DNA from: a virus
Direction: 5' to 3' (one strand)
Virus record (IMG/VR): IMGVR_UViG_3300018055_000006
Span: 1 to 45,558 of that record
DNA: 45,558 nucleotides
In this document: piece by piece, positions 30,989-39,096 of the stretch
How the letters are laid out: every line of letters begins with the position of its first letter
Position numbering within the stretch: position 1 is the stretch's first letter
Program-made: the position numbers and the translations under genes
The notes under the pieces: generated by a model
The model's input: only the letters and a program-made list of their open reading frames with translations
Told to the model about the DNA's origin: nothing
Databases searched by the model: none

Positions 30989-32260
30989 GTGTCCACCAGT
31001 AGCCTAACGATCGAGGAGCTGACCGGTAAGAAGCGGAAGTTGGAACTGCGCGGGACCGCGTTACCGCTACGACCGGCGGCGTTCGGCGGCGAGACGACGT
31101 TGGCCACGCAGTTCTACCCGGGTAACCGTCGGGCGTCGCAACAGGTGCTGACGCCAAAGGTATCGCCGTCCGACTGGCAAGGGATGTGGCGTACGCCCGC
31201 CCTACTGCGATCCCCCTGTACCTGGACGTCCGAAGACGGCCCGCAGTTGATCGCATACGCGTCGAACCTGTGGGACATCTTTGAATCGATCCGCGAAGGC
31301 GGCCAGATGCTGCGCGTCACGTGGACGAACGAATCGACGCCACCCGTCATCCTGAAGTCGAAGAATGCGAAGACGGGGGCGGACGCCAGTCACAACGCGT
31401 CGCAGAACGCCGTTCCGCAACGCAAGCTGAAGGTCGTGCGACTGGGCCGCATCAAGACGTTCGAAGCACGTCCCGACAACCTGGACGACATCGCGTGGTC
31501 GTGCAGTTTCGATTGGATCGGCAAGGGCGACAGCGACCCGGCGAAGCTGCAGGACGTGTCGTTCGATTTGGTAGCGAAGATCCAAGCCGCCATATCGACG
31601 CAGGACGCGGTGCAGGCGGCGAACAACACGGCGTTGAAGGCGCCACCGACCCGATTGACCTTGGGCGACCTTGAGAACTTTGCCAAAGGCCCGTTCCAGA
31701 CCTTCGACAGTTTCGCGCGGGCGGCCGATAGCGTGACGAGTCGTATGCACGACCTCGGCAATCTAGTGCTGACCATCCGCGACATACCGGCGTCGCTGAT
31801 AGGGCGGGCGCTGGACGTCGCCAACTACGCGGTCTCGACGGCGAACAACTTCCTCGACGAATTGTCCCGAACCCCGATCGAAACAACGCAGAACCGAACC
31901 CGGGTGTCGATGTTGACCCGTTCGGCGGCCTACTACGGCGGCGCGATGACGATGGCGCAACTGATGGCGTCGGTAAACGCGGATGTCGCGCGGGCGGCGA
32001 ACCGTCGGCGAAGCGCCGCTCATCCCAACGCGGCGTCTGGATCGCGCGTGGAAACGGGGGATTTGATTACCGTGTACCTACCGCGCGAAGGCGACACGTT
32101 GGGCAAGATTGCGGTTCGGTTTTACGGGACCGACACGGTGGCGGGGGCCCTCGCGAAGGCGAACGGGCTGGCGTCGTACGCGATTGCACCACCGAAGAGC
32201 AAACCGCTCATCATTCCGACGCGGGCGATCCTAGATGGGCTCGAACGTCGGGCGGTATGA
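30989..32260 (+). CDS. Tail/baseplate protein with LysM-like domain
   Basis: The 423-residue product has an N-terminal part with F-Y-P-G-N-R-R-A-S-Q-Q-V-L and W-Q-G-M-W-R-T-P, known to me from phage hub proteins that precede the gpD-like hub. A helical middle follows. The C-terminal 60 residues look like a LysM motif: E-G-D-T-L-G-K-I-A-V-R-F-Y-G, A-K-A-N-G-L, I-I-P. LysM binds peptidoglycan, and in T4 gp53-like and Mu gp43-like proteins this domain links tail tube and baseplate. Start is a leaderless GTG. Its stop codon overlaps the first two bases of palindrome copy 6. Confidence 0.75.
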   Translation: MSTSSLTIEELTGKKRKLELRGTALPLRPAAFGGETTLATQFYPGNRRASQQVLTPKVSPSDWQGMWRTPALLRSPCTWTSEDGPQLIAYASNLWDIFESIREGGQMLRVTWTNESTPPVILKSKNAKTGADASHNASQNAVPQRKLKVVRLGRIKTFEARPDNLDDIAWSCSFDWIGKGDSDPAKLQDVSFDLVAKIQAAISTQDAVQAANNTALKAPPTRLTLGDLENFAKGPFQTFDSFARAADSVTSRMHDLGNLVLTIRDIPASLIGRALDVANYAVSTANNFLDELSRTPIETTQNRTRVSMLTRSAAYYGGAMTMAQLMASVNADVARAANRRRSAAHPNAASGSRVETGDLITVYLPREGDTLGKIAVRFYGTDTVAGALAKANGLASYAIAPPKSKPLIIPTRAILDGLERRAV

Positions 32261-32280
32261 CGTCGGATCGATCCGACGTC
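32259..32280. repeat. Palindrome copy 6
   Basis: The 22-bp palindrome begins within the TGA stop codon of the gene before it; the stop and the GA of the repeat share bases. Confidence 0.9.
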
Positions 32281-32289
32281 GGGACGTGA

Positions 32290-32295
32290 TACCCT
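32290..32295 (+). promoter_or_regulatory. Extended -10 box TGATACCCT
   Basis: Starts nine bases after palindrome copy 6 and ends six bases before GTG 32302. Confidence 0.7.
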
Positions 32296-32301
32296 CGCGG
32301 G

Positions 32302-34113
32302 GTGCCTAGCGACGACGTTGACCAGTCCTACTATCCATCGGCCCGGGTCCGGTTGTGCATCAGATTCGAGGACTACAACAACCCGAAACTGTCGAAACCA
32401 CCGAAGTTGCCGGCCCATCTGCGCAAGGGCGCTGGGAAGTCGAAGGACGCAAAGCTTACCGTCACCTACAAGAACGGCGTGTGGGAACTGACGGGATCCG
32501 GGTCGAACCCGAACCGGTTAGGATCCCCGCAACAGCAACGGTCGTCGGCGGACGGCTTCACCCACTACGTGGACGGCATCATTCCGTCGAGGGCGACGCT
32601 ACGGCACAACGGCATGCGGACGGCCTCGACCCTATCGTTGACCATACCGTTCGTCGACCTACCATTGGATCCCCGCAGCATCCGGGCGGTAGCCGTTCAA
32701 TACTATTTGGGATGCGTCACGGCGGACGACTATCAGGCGGGGATCGCGGGTGAAGTCCGCACCGACGCGGGTGGACTGTTGGGCGATGGGATACCCCGTC
32801 ACATCATTCCCGACACCTACGTCGACCAGTACGGAAGGGATCGCACGAACCTGCGATTCGAAGGTTGGATTGATGACTTCGAAGCGATGTTCCCGGAAAA
32901 CGACGCGTTGGAAGTGCAATTGGAATGCACGGACAACACCCGGATTCTGTTAGAACAGGACGCCCCGCCACAACTGTCGGTCGAACCCAAGATCCCCATC
33001 GACCAAGCGATAGCGAACTACCTGGCCAACTTCCCGCAGTTCCAAGGATTGTCGGTGGTGTACGCACCGAAGATCGACAAGGCCAAGATCCCGAAGCTAT
33101 CGACGGCGCTTCACAAAACGGCGATGCAGCCCAACAAGGGACCGACACCGACGGGCGGGGGCGGCGCGGCTGGCGGGGGCGGCGCGGCGTCGAAACTGAA
33201 GGTGTGGGACTACTTGACCGACGTCTGCGGAATGGTCGGCCACAACATCCGCATGGTCGGGACGACCATTGTCGTACAGCGCCCCCGTACGATGTACGAC
33301 CGGCGATTCCAACGGCGCGAGGACGACCCCTTCACGGGACGCGTACTACCGTCTGGACGTTTGTTGTCGCGACGTCTGTACGTGTACGGGCACAACTTGA
33401 CCGAGATGAAGATCAAGCGGAAGTTCACGACGGCTGTTCCGCGGAACGTCGAGATCCGGTCGTACGACACTTCGCGGAAGAAGACCCTCATCGTTCGGTA
33501 CCCGAACAAGTCGGGGACCCGGATGTCGAAGCCGGCACCCGGTGACCAGAACGAGCAGACGTGGTGGGTCATTACCCGACCTGAGATCAAGGACGAGAAG
33601 ACGGCGCGGGTCGTTGCGCAATCGATCTACGAAGCCCAGGGGCGGGCCGAACTGGAAGTACGCTGCATTACGAAGAACCTGGCCAGCTTCGGTGGTGGGA
33701 ACCTAGATCCGGATGCGTTGGACATGTTGCCCGGCGACGCGATCGACGTTGAGATGGCATCGACCCCGACGGGGATCGAACGGGCGACAACGCTAGGGGA
33801 CATCCAGACGGCGATGCGGGACCGTCCGAAAGAGTATCTGCAATCATTGGGTTACAGCCCAGCGTTCGCGGCGGCGTACGCGCAAGCGATTCGTTCCGTC
33901 GGACTGGTGACGACGTTCCGATGCAAGACGGTTGGTCTGGATTGGGACATGGAGTCGTCGGGGGTAACGCTCGACATCGAGGCCATGAACTACATCGAGA
34001 TCCGCAACGATCAAGATCTAGAAACCGACGAACAGATCACACCGGCTGACGTGCAGAACGCGTCGTCGGTAGGTACGGGTCCGGTGACGGTAACGATCGA
34101 TGAAGGTGTATAG
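32302..34113 (+). CDS. Baseplate hub protein (gpD/gp27-like)
   Basis: The 603-residue product has the features of tail hub proteins: a beta-rich first domain, the segment F-E-G-W-I-D-D-F-E-A near residue 190, a Gly-Ala linker (about 285-297) and a domain with V-W-D-Y-L-T-D-V-C-G-M-V-G-H-N-I-R-M-V-G-T-T-I-V-V, typical of gpD-type hubs. It probably joins the tube end to the spike coded by the next gene. The start is a leaderless GTG. Two bases separate its stop codon from the ATG of the spike gene. Confidence 0.75.
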   Translation: MPSDDVDQSYYPSARVRLCIRFEDYNNPKLSKPPKLPAHLRKGAGKSKDAKLTVTYKNGVWELTGSGSNPNRLGSPQQQRSSADGFTHYVDGIIPSRATLRHNGMRTASTLSLTIPFVDLPLDPRSIRAVAVQYYLGCVTADDYQAGIAGEVRTDAGGLLGDGIPRHIIPDTYVDQYGRDRTNLRFEGWIDDFEAMFPENDALEVQLECTDNTRILLEQDAPPQLSVEPKIPIDQAIANYLANFPQFQGLSVVYAPKIDKAKIPKLSTALHKTAMQPNKGPTPTGGGGAAGGGGAASKLKVWDYLTDVCGMVGHNIRMVGTTIVVQRPRTMYDRRFQRREDDPFTGRVLPSGRLLSRRLYVYGHNLTEMKIKRKFTTAVPRNVEIRSYDTSRKKTLIVRYPNKSGTRMSKPAPGDQNEQTWWVITRPEIKDEKTARVVAQSIYEAQGRAELEVRCITKNLASFGGGNLDPDALDMLPGDAIDVEMASTPTGIERATTLGDIQTAMRDRPKEYLQSLGYSPAFAAAYAQAIRSVGLVTTFRCKTVGLDWDMESSGVTLDIEAMNYIEIRNDQDLETDEQITPADVQNASSVGTGPVTVTIDEGV

Positions 34114-34114
34114 C

Positions 34115-35116
34115 ATGAGCATCACGCGCACATTGGCCAGGAAAGTAGTCCGCCCACTCGATTCCGCTACGGCGGCAGCCGGCATGGCCAGACCGGGCAT
34201 CGATCCCCGTCAGTGGATCTCGTACGGCATCGTGCACGCGACCGATCCGAAGGACGTCGTGACGTTCGACGAAGAGTACGGTCAGCCACTGGTGTGCGTG
34301 ACCCTTCAACCGTCGGACCACGCCGTCCACTGTCGGGTCGCGTCTACGGTGGCGGGGAACGGCGAGGGTGAGTACCATCCGTTCGTCAAAGGCGACGAAG
34401 TGCTGGTGGCGATCCCACAGGGGATCGAAGCGGCGGGACCCGTCATCATCGGGCGACTGAACAACGCGTTCGACAAGTTCCCGATGGATTCGGTCGCGGG
34501 ACAGGACCCGACGACCAACACGTTCGCGTTCCGACGTCGGCGCACGCCCTTCATCGAGGAACTGTCGGGACCCATCATGCTGCGCAGCGCTCCTACGGGC
34601 GCGTTCCTGTCGATCGACCTAAACGGGGTCGTGACGTTGCGGGACGGTGAGAAGAACGCGTTCCAGGTATCGGCCGACGTGTTCGGTTACGTGTCGGGCG
34701 ACGGCACCGCTGTCCTGCAGATGTCGTTGACGGGGCAGCAATTCATCATGCAGATGGGTTCGGCCTACATGCAGCTGAGTCACAAGTCGGCCGATCCGAA
34801 TACGATATTGGTACCCGGAACGTTCGTCCTGGGATCGTCGGGCAACACACCAGCCGAACACGTCGCGACGGCCGAATCGGTTGTGATGATGTTCAAGTCG
34901 TTCTTGACCCTATTCGGAACTCCACTAGGAATCATAGGTCCGGCGTTGGACGCCGCATTGGCGTCGATCGTGTCGGCCACAACGGCAGGTCTAGCCGATA
35001 CCCCCCTAACGGCGGCGGCGATCGTGGCATCCTTCGCGACGGCGATGCAGAAACCCCCGGCGGCTCCGATTCAACTCATGCCGGGGCTCGGGTGTGCCGG
35101 GTTCCTGGTAGGATGA
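34115..35116 (+). CDS. Baseplate spike protein (gpV/gp5-like)
   Basis: The 333-residue product has an OB-fold-like part with G-E-Y-H-P-F-V-K-G-D-E-V-L-V-A-I-P-Q-G and G-P-V-I-I-G-R-L-N-N (about 80-120), as in spike proteins of Mu gp45/P2 gpV type. A beta-helix-like stretch and an Ala-rich end follow. The trimeric spike pierces the outer cell surface. ATG 34115 is chosen because GAAGG lies eight bases upstream; ATG 34100 in the same frame lies within the hub gene. Confidence 0.75.
   Translation: MSITRTLARKVVRPLDSATAAAGMARPGIDPRQWISYGIVHATDPKDVVTFDEEYGQPLVCVTLQPSDHAVHCRVASTVAGNGEGEYHPFVKGDEVLVAIPQGIEAAGPVIIGRLNNAFDKFPMDSVAGQDPTTNTFAFRRRRTPFIEELSGPIMLRSAPTGAFLSIDLNGVVTLRDGEKNAFQVSADVFGYVSGDGTAVLQMSLTGQQFIMQMGSAYMQLSHKSADPNTILVPGTFVLGSSGNTPAEHVATAESVVMMFKSFLTLFGTPLGIIGPALDAALASIVSATTAGLADTPLTAAAIVASFATAMQKPPAAPIQLMPGLGCAGFLVG
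35109..35114 (+). promoter_or_regulatory. Extended -10 box TGGTAGGAT
   Basis: TG-G-TAGGAT overlaps the last codons of the spike gene and ends five bases before ATG 35120. Confidence 0.5.
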
Positions 35117-35119
35117 CGT

Positions 35120-35425
35120 ATGGGCGCCGCACCACCCCCCGATCTTCCGACCCCGGCTGAACAAGACGTCGTACAGGCGGACGCTGGCTTCGCACCGTCG
35201 CCGTCCGGGGCCAGCATCTGTGGGTTCGGGTTCCCGACCTTCAGCTTCAAGTTTGCGTTCGTCCTTCCGAAGTTCCCCCCGTTCGACTTCCCACCCAAGT
35301 TCAACTTCTTCTTGGCTCTCAATTGTGACTTAGCTGAGAGCTTTGAAACCAAAATTGCATTTGGTGGTGGCCGCATATCTACAGGCGAAGACCCGGACGT
35401 CGACCCCGAGTTTGGGTCCCTTTAG
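35120..35425 (+). CDS. Phe/Pro-rich small baseplate-locus protein
   Basis: The 101-residue product has a Pro-rich start and a central stretch very rich in Phe, Pro and Lys (residues about 38-68, with F-P-P-F-D-F-P-P-K-F-N-F-F), then L-N-C-D-L. I recall short proteins of this type next to spike genes in other myophages; none has a known function. A position at the spike tip would be possible, but no metal-binding His-x-His pattern is visible. Expression by a leaderless start. Confidence 0.65.
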   Translation: MGAAPPPDLPTPAEQDVVQADAGFAPSPSGASICGFGFPTFSFKFAFVLPKFPPFDFPPKFNFFLALNCDLAESFETKIAFGGGRISTGEDPDVDPEFGSL

Positions 35426-35442
35426 TCCCGGACGGGCTGTGA

Positions 35443-35448
35443 TACGAT
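35443..35448 (+). promoter_or_regulatory. Extended -10 box TGATACGAT
   Basis: TG-A-TACGAT ends six bases before a GTG at 35455, which opens a seven-codon frame that ends on the start of the wedge gene. Confidence 0.6.
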
Positions 35449-35454
35449 GGGCGG

Positions 35455-35478
35455 GTGACTAGGAGTGATCGACAATGA
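35455..35478 (+). CDS. Putative seven-codon leader minigene
   Basis: GTG ACT AGG AGT GAT CGA CAA TGA: the stop overlaps the ATG of the next gene (ATGA), and the ribosome site AGGAG of that gene lies within the minigene. If the mRNA starts at 35455, a ribosome could read the minigene and re-initiate. It may also be chance, since a G-rich start of the transcript often gives GTG. Confidence 0.35.
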   Translation: MTRSDRQ

Positions 35479-36341
35479 GCTGGGGATTCGGACCATGGGG
35501 CGTCACGCCGTGGGGCGCCACATTCACGCTACCCCCTGTCGTCACGGGAATCGCGTTGATCCTGGCCGAACCCGTTCGCGAGAACGTCGTGCGGTTGACG
35601 TTCGACACCCCCATCTACTTCAGCCGCTGGCACGATCCGCCCGACGCGGCGTTCGTCGATAGGTACGCCATCAGCGCCGACCCGACGGCAATCGGAATCG
35701 ACGGTGAACCTAGTCGCCCCGTGTTGGTCGCGGACGTGAAACTGGTTCCCGGGGACGGAACGCAAATCGACGTCTGGCTGGACCGCGCGATGTCACCGAC
35801 TGGATCGCAGTACACCGTCACGGTGACGAACCTGAAGTCGTCCGATCTGACCCTCGATATGGATCCGGACCAGTCGACGTGGACATTCTTGGGCGTGCAT
35901 CAGGGGCTACCGGTGCCGGGCGCCGATCTGACCCTGGGCAATCGGGACTTCGCCAATCCGCAAATGCCAGGCGTCGGTGTAGCGCAGGACCAATTGGGGC
36001 ATTTCATGATCGACGACCTAGGAGACTACGGAATCGACCAGGGGCTGGTGTCTTACAAGAAGCGGGTGTTCCGACGTCTGACGACCCGTAAGGGGTCGTT
36101 CCGTCATCTGCCGGGATACGGGGTCAGCATACCGCAGTCGGCGAAGAAGATGGCGCGGGCGAACTTGACCGACAGCATCGCGGCGGACGCTGAAGATCAG
36201 GTGAGGCAAGAGCCCGAAACCAAGAACGTGTCGGTGGTCCTCACACAGTCACCCGACGACCCGTCGCTGTTCATCTACAAGGTAACGGCGCGCACGACCA
36301 TCGGCGACATCTCCGACTACACCGTCCCTGTTCCGATCTGA
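35475..36341 (+). CDS. Baseplate wedge protein, gp25-like domain with N-terminal Ig-like part
   Basis: The 288-residue product begins M-S-W-G-F-G-P-W-G and an Ig- or fibronectin-like beta domain (about 15-140). The C-terminal half (about 170-288) has the gp25/GPW pattern: D-Y-G-I-D-Q-G-L, R-R-L-T-T-R-K-G-S-F, L-P-G-Y-G-V-S-I and a final strand set. gp25-like proteins form the inner baseplate wedge and start sheath assembly. The N-terminal addition is unusual, as family members are normally about 110-140 residues. AGGAG precedes the ATG. Confidence 0.7.
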   Translation: MSWGFGPWGVTPWGATFTLPPVVTGIALILAEPVRENVVRLTFDTPIYFSRWHDPPDAAFVDRYAISADPTAIGIDGEPSRPVLVADVKLVPGDGTQIDVWLDRAMSPTGSQYTVTVTNLKSSDLTLDMDPDQSTWTFLGVHQGLPVPGADLTLGNRDFANPQMPGVGVAQDQLGHFMIDDLGDYGIDQGLVSYKKRVFRRLTTRKGSFRHLPGYGVSIPQSAKKMARANLTDSIAADAEDQVRQEPETKNVSVVLTQSPDDPSLFIYKVTARTTIGDISDYTVPVPI

Positions 36342-36352
36342 AAGGCTAACCC

Positions 36353-37456
36353 GTGGACAATTTGACGAGGCTCGATTATTTCGAAATTGGTCGAAACTAC
36401 GTACGCACGCGCGCGAAGCGGATCGATCCAGCCCAGATCGACATCGTAGGTTCGGACGTCAATCTGATGGTCGGATCGGCGTCGTTCATGACGTTCGCCG
36501 TCCAGCGTCAGTTGGGCGAACGATTGAACGCGTTGTTCTTGGACGGATGCGACGGCGAAGACCTCGACCGGTGGGGTTACGACCGCTACCGACTGTTGCG
36601 CAAGGGCGCGGCACCCGCGCGCACGACGATGACTTTCGCCCGCCCGACGGCGGCGGCCGGATCTGGAAACATCGAATCGGGTCGGAAGTTCATCACGAAG
36701 GAGGGGATCGAATACATCCTCACCCAAACCGCCCTGTTCGGGTCGTCGCAGTTGACCACGGACGTCTACGCGCGAGCGGTGCAGGCGGGCAAAGATTTCC
36801 AGGTGGGCGCGAACACGATTCGCAAACCTTCAGCAGGGACCCTGTTCGACCCGACCATCGTCATCACGAACGTGGCGGCGGCGGCCGGCGGCGAGAACCG
36901 GGAATCGGACGATGTGTACCGGGAGCGCATCCGGGACTTTTGGCGAGCCATGTCCCGTGGGACCATCGGGGCGATCGAATACGGGGCCCGGGCTGTTCCG
37001 GGCGTCGAATCGGCATTGGCGACGGAAGTCACGGACAACGGCGTGCCGGCGCGACTGGTTCAGCTGTACGTGGCCGATTCGTCCGGCGTCAGCTCGGCGG
37101 CGCTAGAAGCGTCGGTTGACATCGAACTCGACGAATGGAAGGGCGCTGGCGTCTACGTCTTGTTGTCGGGCGGCTTGCCGCAAATCGTCGACAACATCAC
37201 ACTGCATCTGTCGTTCCAGGCGGGCGTCGACACCGCGACCTTGAAACTTGAAGTCCTGAACGCCGTGGTGGAATACGTGAACAGCCTGGGAATCGGGCAA
37301 GTGCTGTACCTGTCCGACCTGAAGTCGGTTCTGGTGCGGTTCAAGGCGTCGGGTCTAATCCCGGCCGACAACACGATCCAGAACCCGGTGGGTGACATCA
37401 CCCCAATACAGTCGCGAACGTTGCGAATTAGGCCGGAGAACGTGGTGTTCGTCTAA
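36353..37456 (+). CDS. Baseplate J-like wedge protein
   Basis: The 367-residue product starts at GTG 36353 with GAAAGG upstream. It has a helical start with L-D-G-C-D-G-E-D-L-D-R-W-G, then A-A-A-G-G-E-N-R-E-S-D-D-V-Y-R-E-R-I-R and G-T-I-G-A-I-E-Y-G-A-R-A-V-P-G-V, which are typical of the baseplate J/gp47 family. It builds the wedge ring with the gp25-like protein and belongs to the same transcript. Confidence 0.85.
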   Translation: MDNLTRLDYFEIGRNYVRTRAKRIDPAQIDIVGSDVNLMVGSASFMTFAVQRQLGERLNALFLDGCDGEDLDRWGYDRYRLLRKGAAPARTTMTFARPTAAAGSGNIESGRKFITKEGIEYILTQTALFGSSQLTTDVYARAVQAGKDFQVGANTIRKPSAGTLFDPTIVITNVAAAAGGENRESDDVYRERIRDFWRAMSRGTIGAIEYGARAVPGVESALATEVTDNGVPARLVQLYVADSSGVSSAALEASVDIELDEWKGAGVYVLLSGGLPQIVDNITLHLSFQAGVDTATLKLEVLNAVVEYVNSLGIGQVLYLSDLKSVLVRFKASGLIPADNTIQNPVGDITPIQSRTLRIRPENVVFV

Positions 37457-37500
37457 CGTCGGGTACCCAGTCGGTCGGTGACTAGACCCGATGCGCGTGA

Positions 37501-37506
37501 TACCTT
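37501..37506 (+). promoter_or_regulatory. Extended -10 box TGATACCTT
   Basis: TG-A-TACCTT ends six bases before GTG 37513. Upstream a weak dyad (TCGGGT at 37459, ACCCGA at 37486) takes the place of the palindrome. Confidence 0.6.
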
Positions 37507-37512
37507 CGGCAA

Positions 37513-39078
37513 GTGACTTCTGGACCCCTGACCAACGTCGACTTGCAGGCGCTGTGGCGTGACGTAACCGACGAGGGCTACTGGCGCCCGCTAGTCGAAT
37601 CACCGACGGCCCCATTGGAAGCCATCGAACAAGCGATGGCGCAAACCGAACGGTTGTCATTGGCCGTCGATCGCACGACGCAATCGATGTACATCTTCCC
37701 CTGGTCGGGGCAGACGGACGCACCGTCATCGGGCGAGGCGCAGGCTACCGTGTTGTTACGGGTGACACGGACCAAAGAGATCCACCGGCTCGTCGTTTTC
37801 GACGTCGGGCTGCTGATCTTGCACGTGACGTCTGACTACGGCGAAGACGGGGCTCAGTCGATCGCGACGGGGCGGCGGTACACGTTGACCGAACGCCAAG
37901 CGTTGCTACCCGGCGAAACCGAACTGTGGTTGCCTGCCGTCGCGGAACGACCAGGAACTGGATACAACCAGCCGTTACCCGGGACGATCAACGAATTCCA
38001 ACAGCAAAGCACTGGGGTGACGAACACGGGGCAGGCCGTCGGCTTCACGACGCAGTTCGTCACGTCGACGGGCGCCGGATCGCAGTTGGACCCGTCCCAC
38101 GTGTCCGGCTACTTGGCGTTGGATACGGGCGCGTTGGCGGGACAGCTACGGCAGATTCGACGGTTCGTCGGCGGTTCGCCCGTCGTGGTCGAGTTGGATC
38201 GGTACGTCGTATTCCGTTACGAATCGGGGGTAGGAACCTTTATCGTCGGCGAATTGATTCAGTTGCGCAACGCGATCGACACCGTAATGGGTACGGGCGT
38301 GCTAATCGCTGTCAACGCGGAATACATTGCGGTCGAACTGGACGAAACTTCCACCTTCGACGCCGATCCTTACATCATCTTCGGCACCGCGTCGGCCGCC
38401 TATGGTGTTTGGAACGACACCGTTCAACAACCGACCGTAACTGGCACGTCCGTGTGGCGGTTCTTGGATTGGTCCACCGATCTAGGCATCGCGGTAACGA
38501 ACGCCGAATCACCGTCGGGCGGGCGCGCGGCAATGCTAGACGAATTGGGGTTTGAACGGAACGTTCCAAGGACGTCGTACGAACCCGACACGTCATACCG
38601 ACAGCGGGTCGGGAATCCTGCCGACGTCGTATCACCGAACGCTATCCGACGGACGGCGAACCACATCTTGGCGCCCTACGGGTTGGCCGTTTGCTTCCGT
38701 CAGGTAGGATCGCGGCTGTTGCCCGGGATGTTCTACGACGCTGGATCGTCGCTCAACATACCCCAGAATCCGGACGTCAACTTCGCGTACGACATGCCGG
38801 CCGTACCACAGAACCGCAACAAGGTGATGTTCGATTTGGCGCACTTCCGGGGTTGGTTCAAGGTGGGGGTCCCCCCGCTCAACCTGGGAAACTTCGGCTG
38901 CGCGTACGACGTCGGTCCCGCAAACGCGTACGACCAACGGCTGACCTCCGCCAACTTCTTCGACGGGTATCCCGCCGGCAACGGTCGGGTGTGGGCGGCG
39001 CTGTGGTCGGCGATCGAACGTGCCAGAATGGCTGGGGTCCGGTGGGACCTATACATCGAGGACATCGGATGTTTTTAG
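37513..39078 (+). CDS. Baseplate protein, outer wedge or tail-fibre adaptor
   Basis: The 521-residue product follows the J-like protein, where P2-type phages encode gpI and fibre adaptors. It has a helical start (1-60), a beta-rich middle (130-350) and a C-terminal part with R-R-T-A-N-H-I-L-A-P-Y-G-L-A and a G-R-V-W-A-A-L-W-S-A-I-E-R-A-R-M-A-G end, the latter resembling gpI-type helices. It probably connects baseplate and fibres. The exact family is uncertain. Confidence 0.6.
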   Translation: MTSGPLTNVDLQALWRDVTDEGYWRPLVESPTAPLEAIEQAMAQTERLSLAVDRTTQSMYIFPWSGQTDAPSSGEAQATVLLRVTRTKEIHRLVVFDVGLLILHVTSDYGEDGAQSIATGRRYTLTERQALLPGETELWLPAVAERPGTGYNQPLPGTINEFQQQSTGVTNTGQAVGFTTQFVTSTGAGSQLDPSHVSGYLALDTGALAGQLRQIRRFVGGSPVVVELDRYVVFRYESGVGTFIVGELIQLRNAIDTVMGTGVLIAVNAEYIAVELDETSTFDADPYIIFGTASAAYGVWNDTVQQPTVTGTSVWRFLDWSTDLGIAVTNAESPSGGRAAMLDELGFERNVPRTSYEPDTSYRQRVGNPADVVSPNAIRRTANHILAPYGLAVCFRQVGSRLLPGMFYDAGSSLNIPQNPDVNFAYDMPAVPQNRNKVMFDLAHFRGWFKVGVPPLNLGNFGCAYDVGPANAYDQRLTSANFFDGYPAGNGRVWAALWSAIERARMAGVRWDLYIEDIGCF

Positions 39079-39096
39079 AACGGAAAGGCTTTGGAC

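Noticed and set aside
36419-36430. Further palindrome core GGATCGATCC in the baseplate J-like gene
   Set aside because: Only the inner ten bases match; the GACGTC arms are missing and it lies in the middle of a coding sequence.
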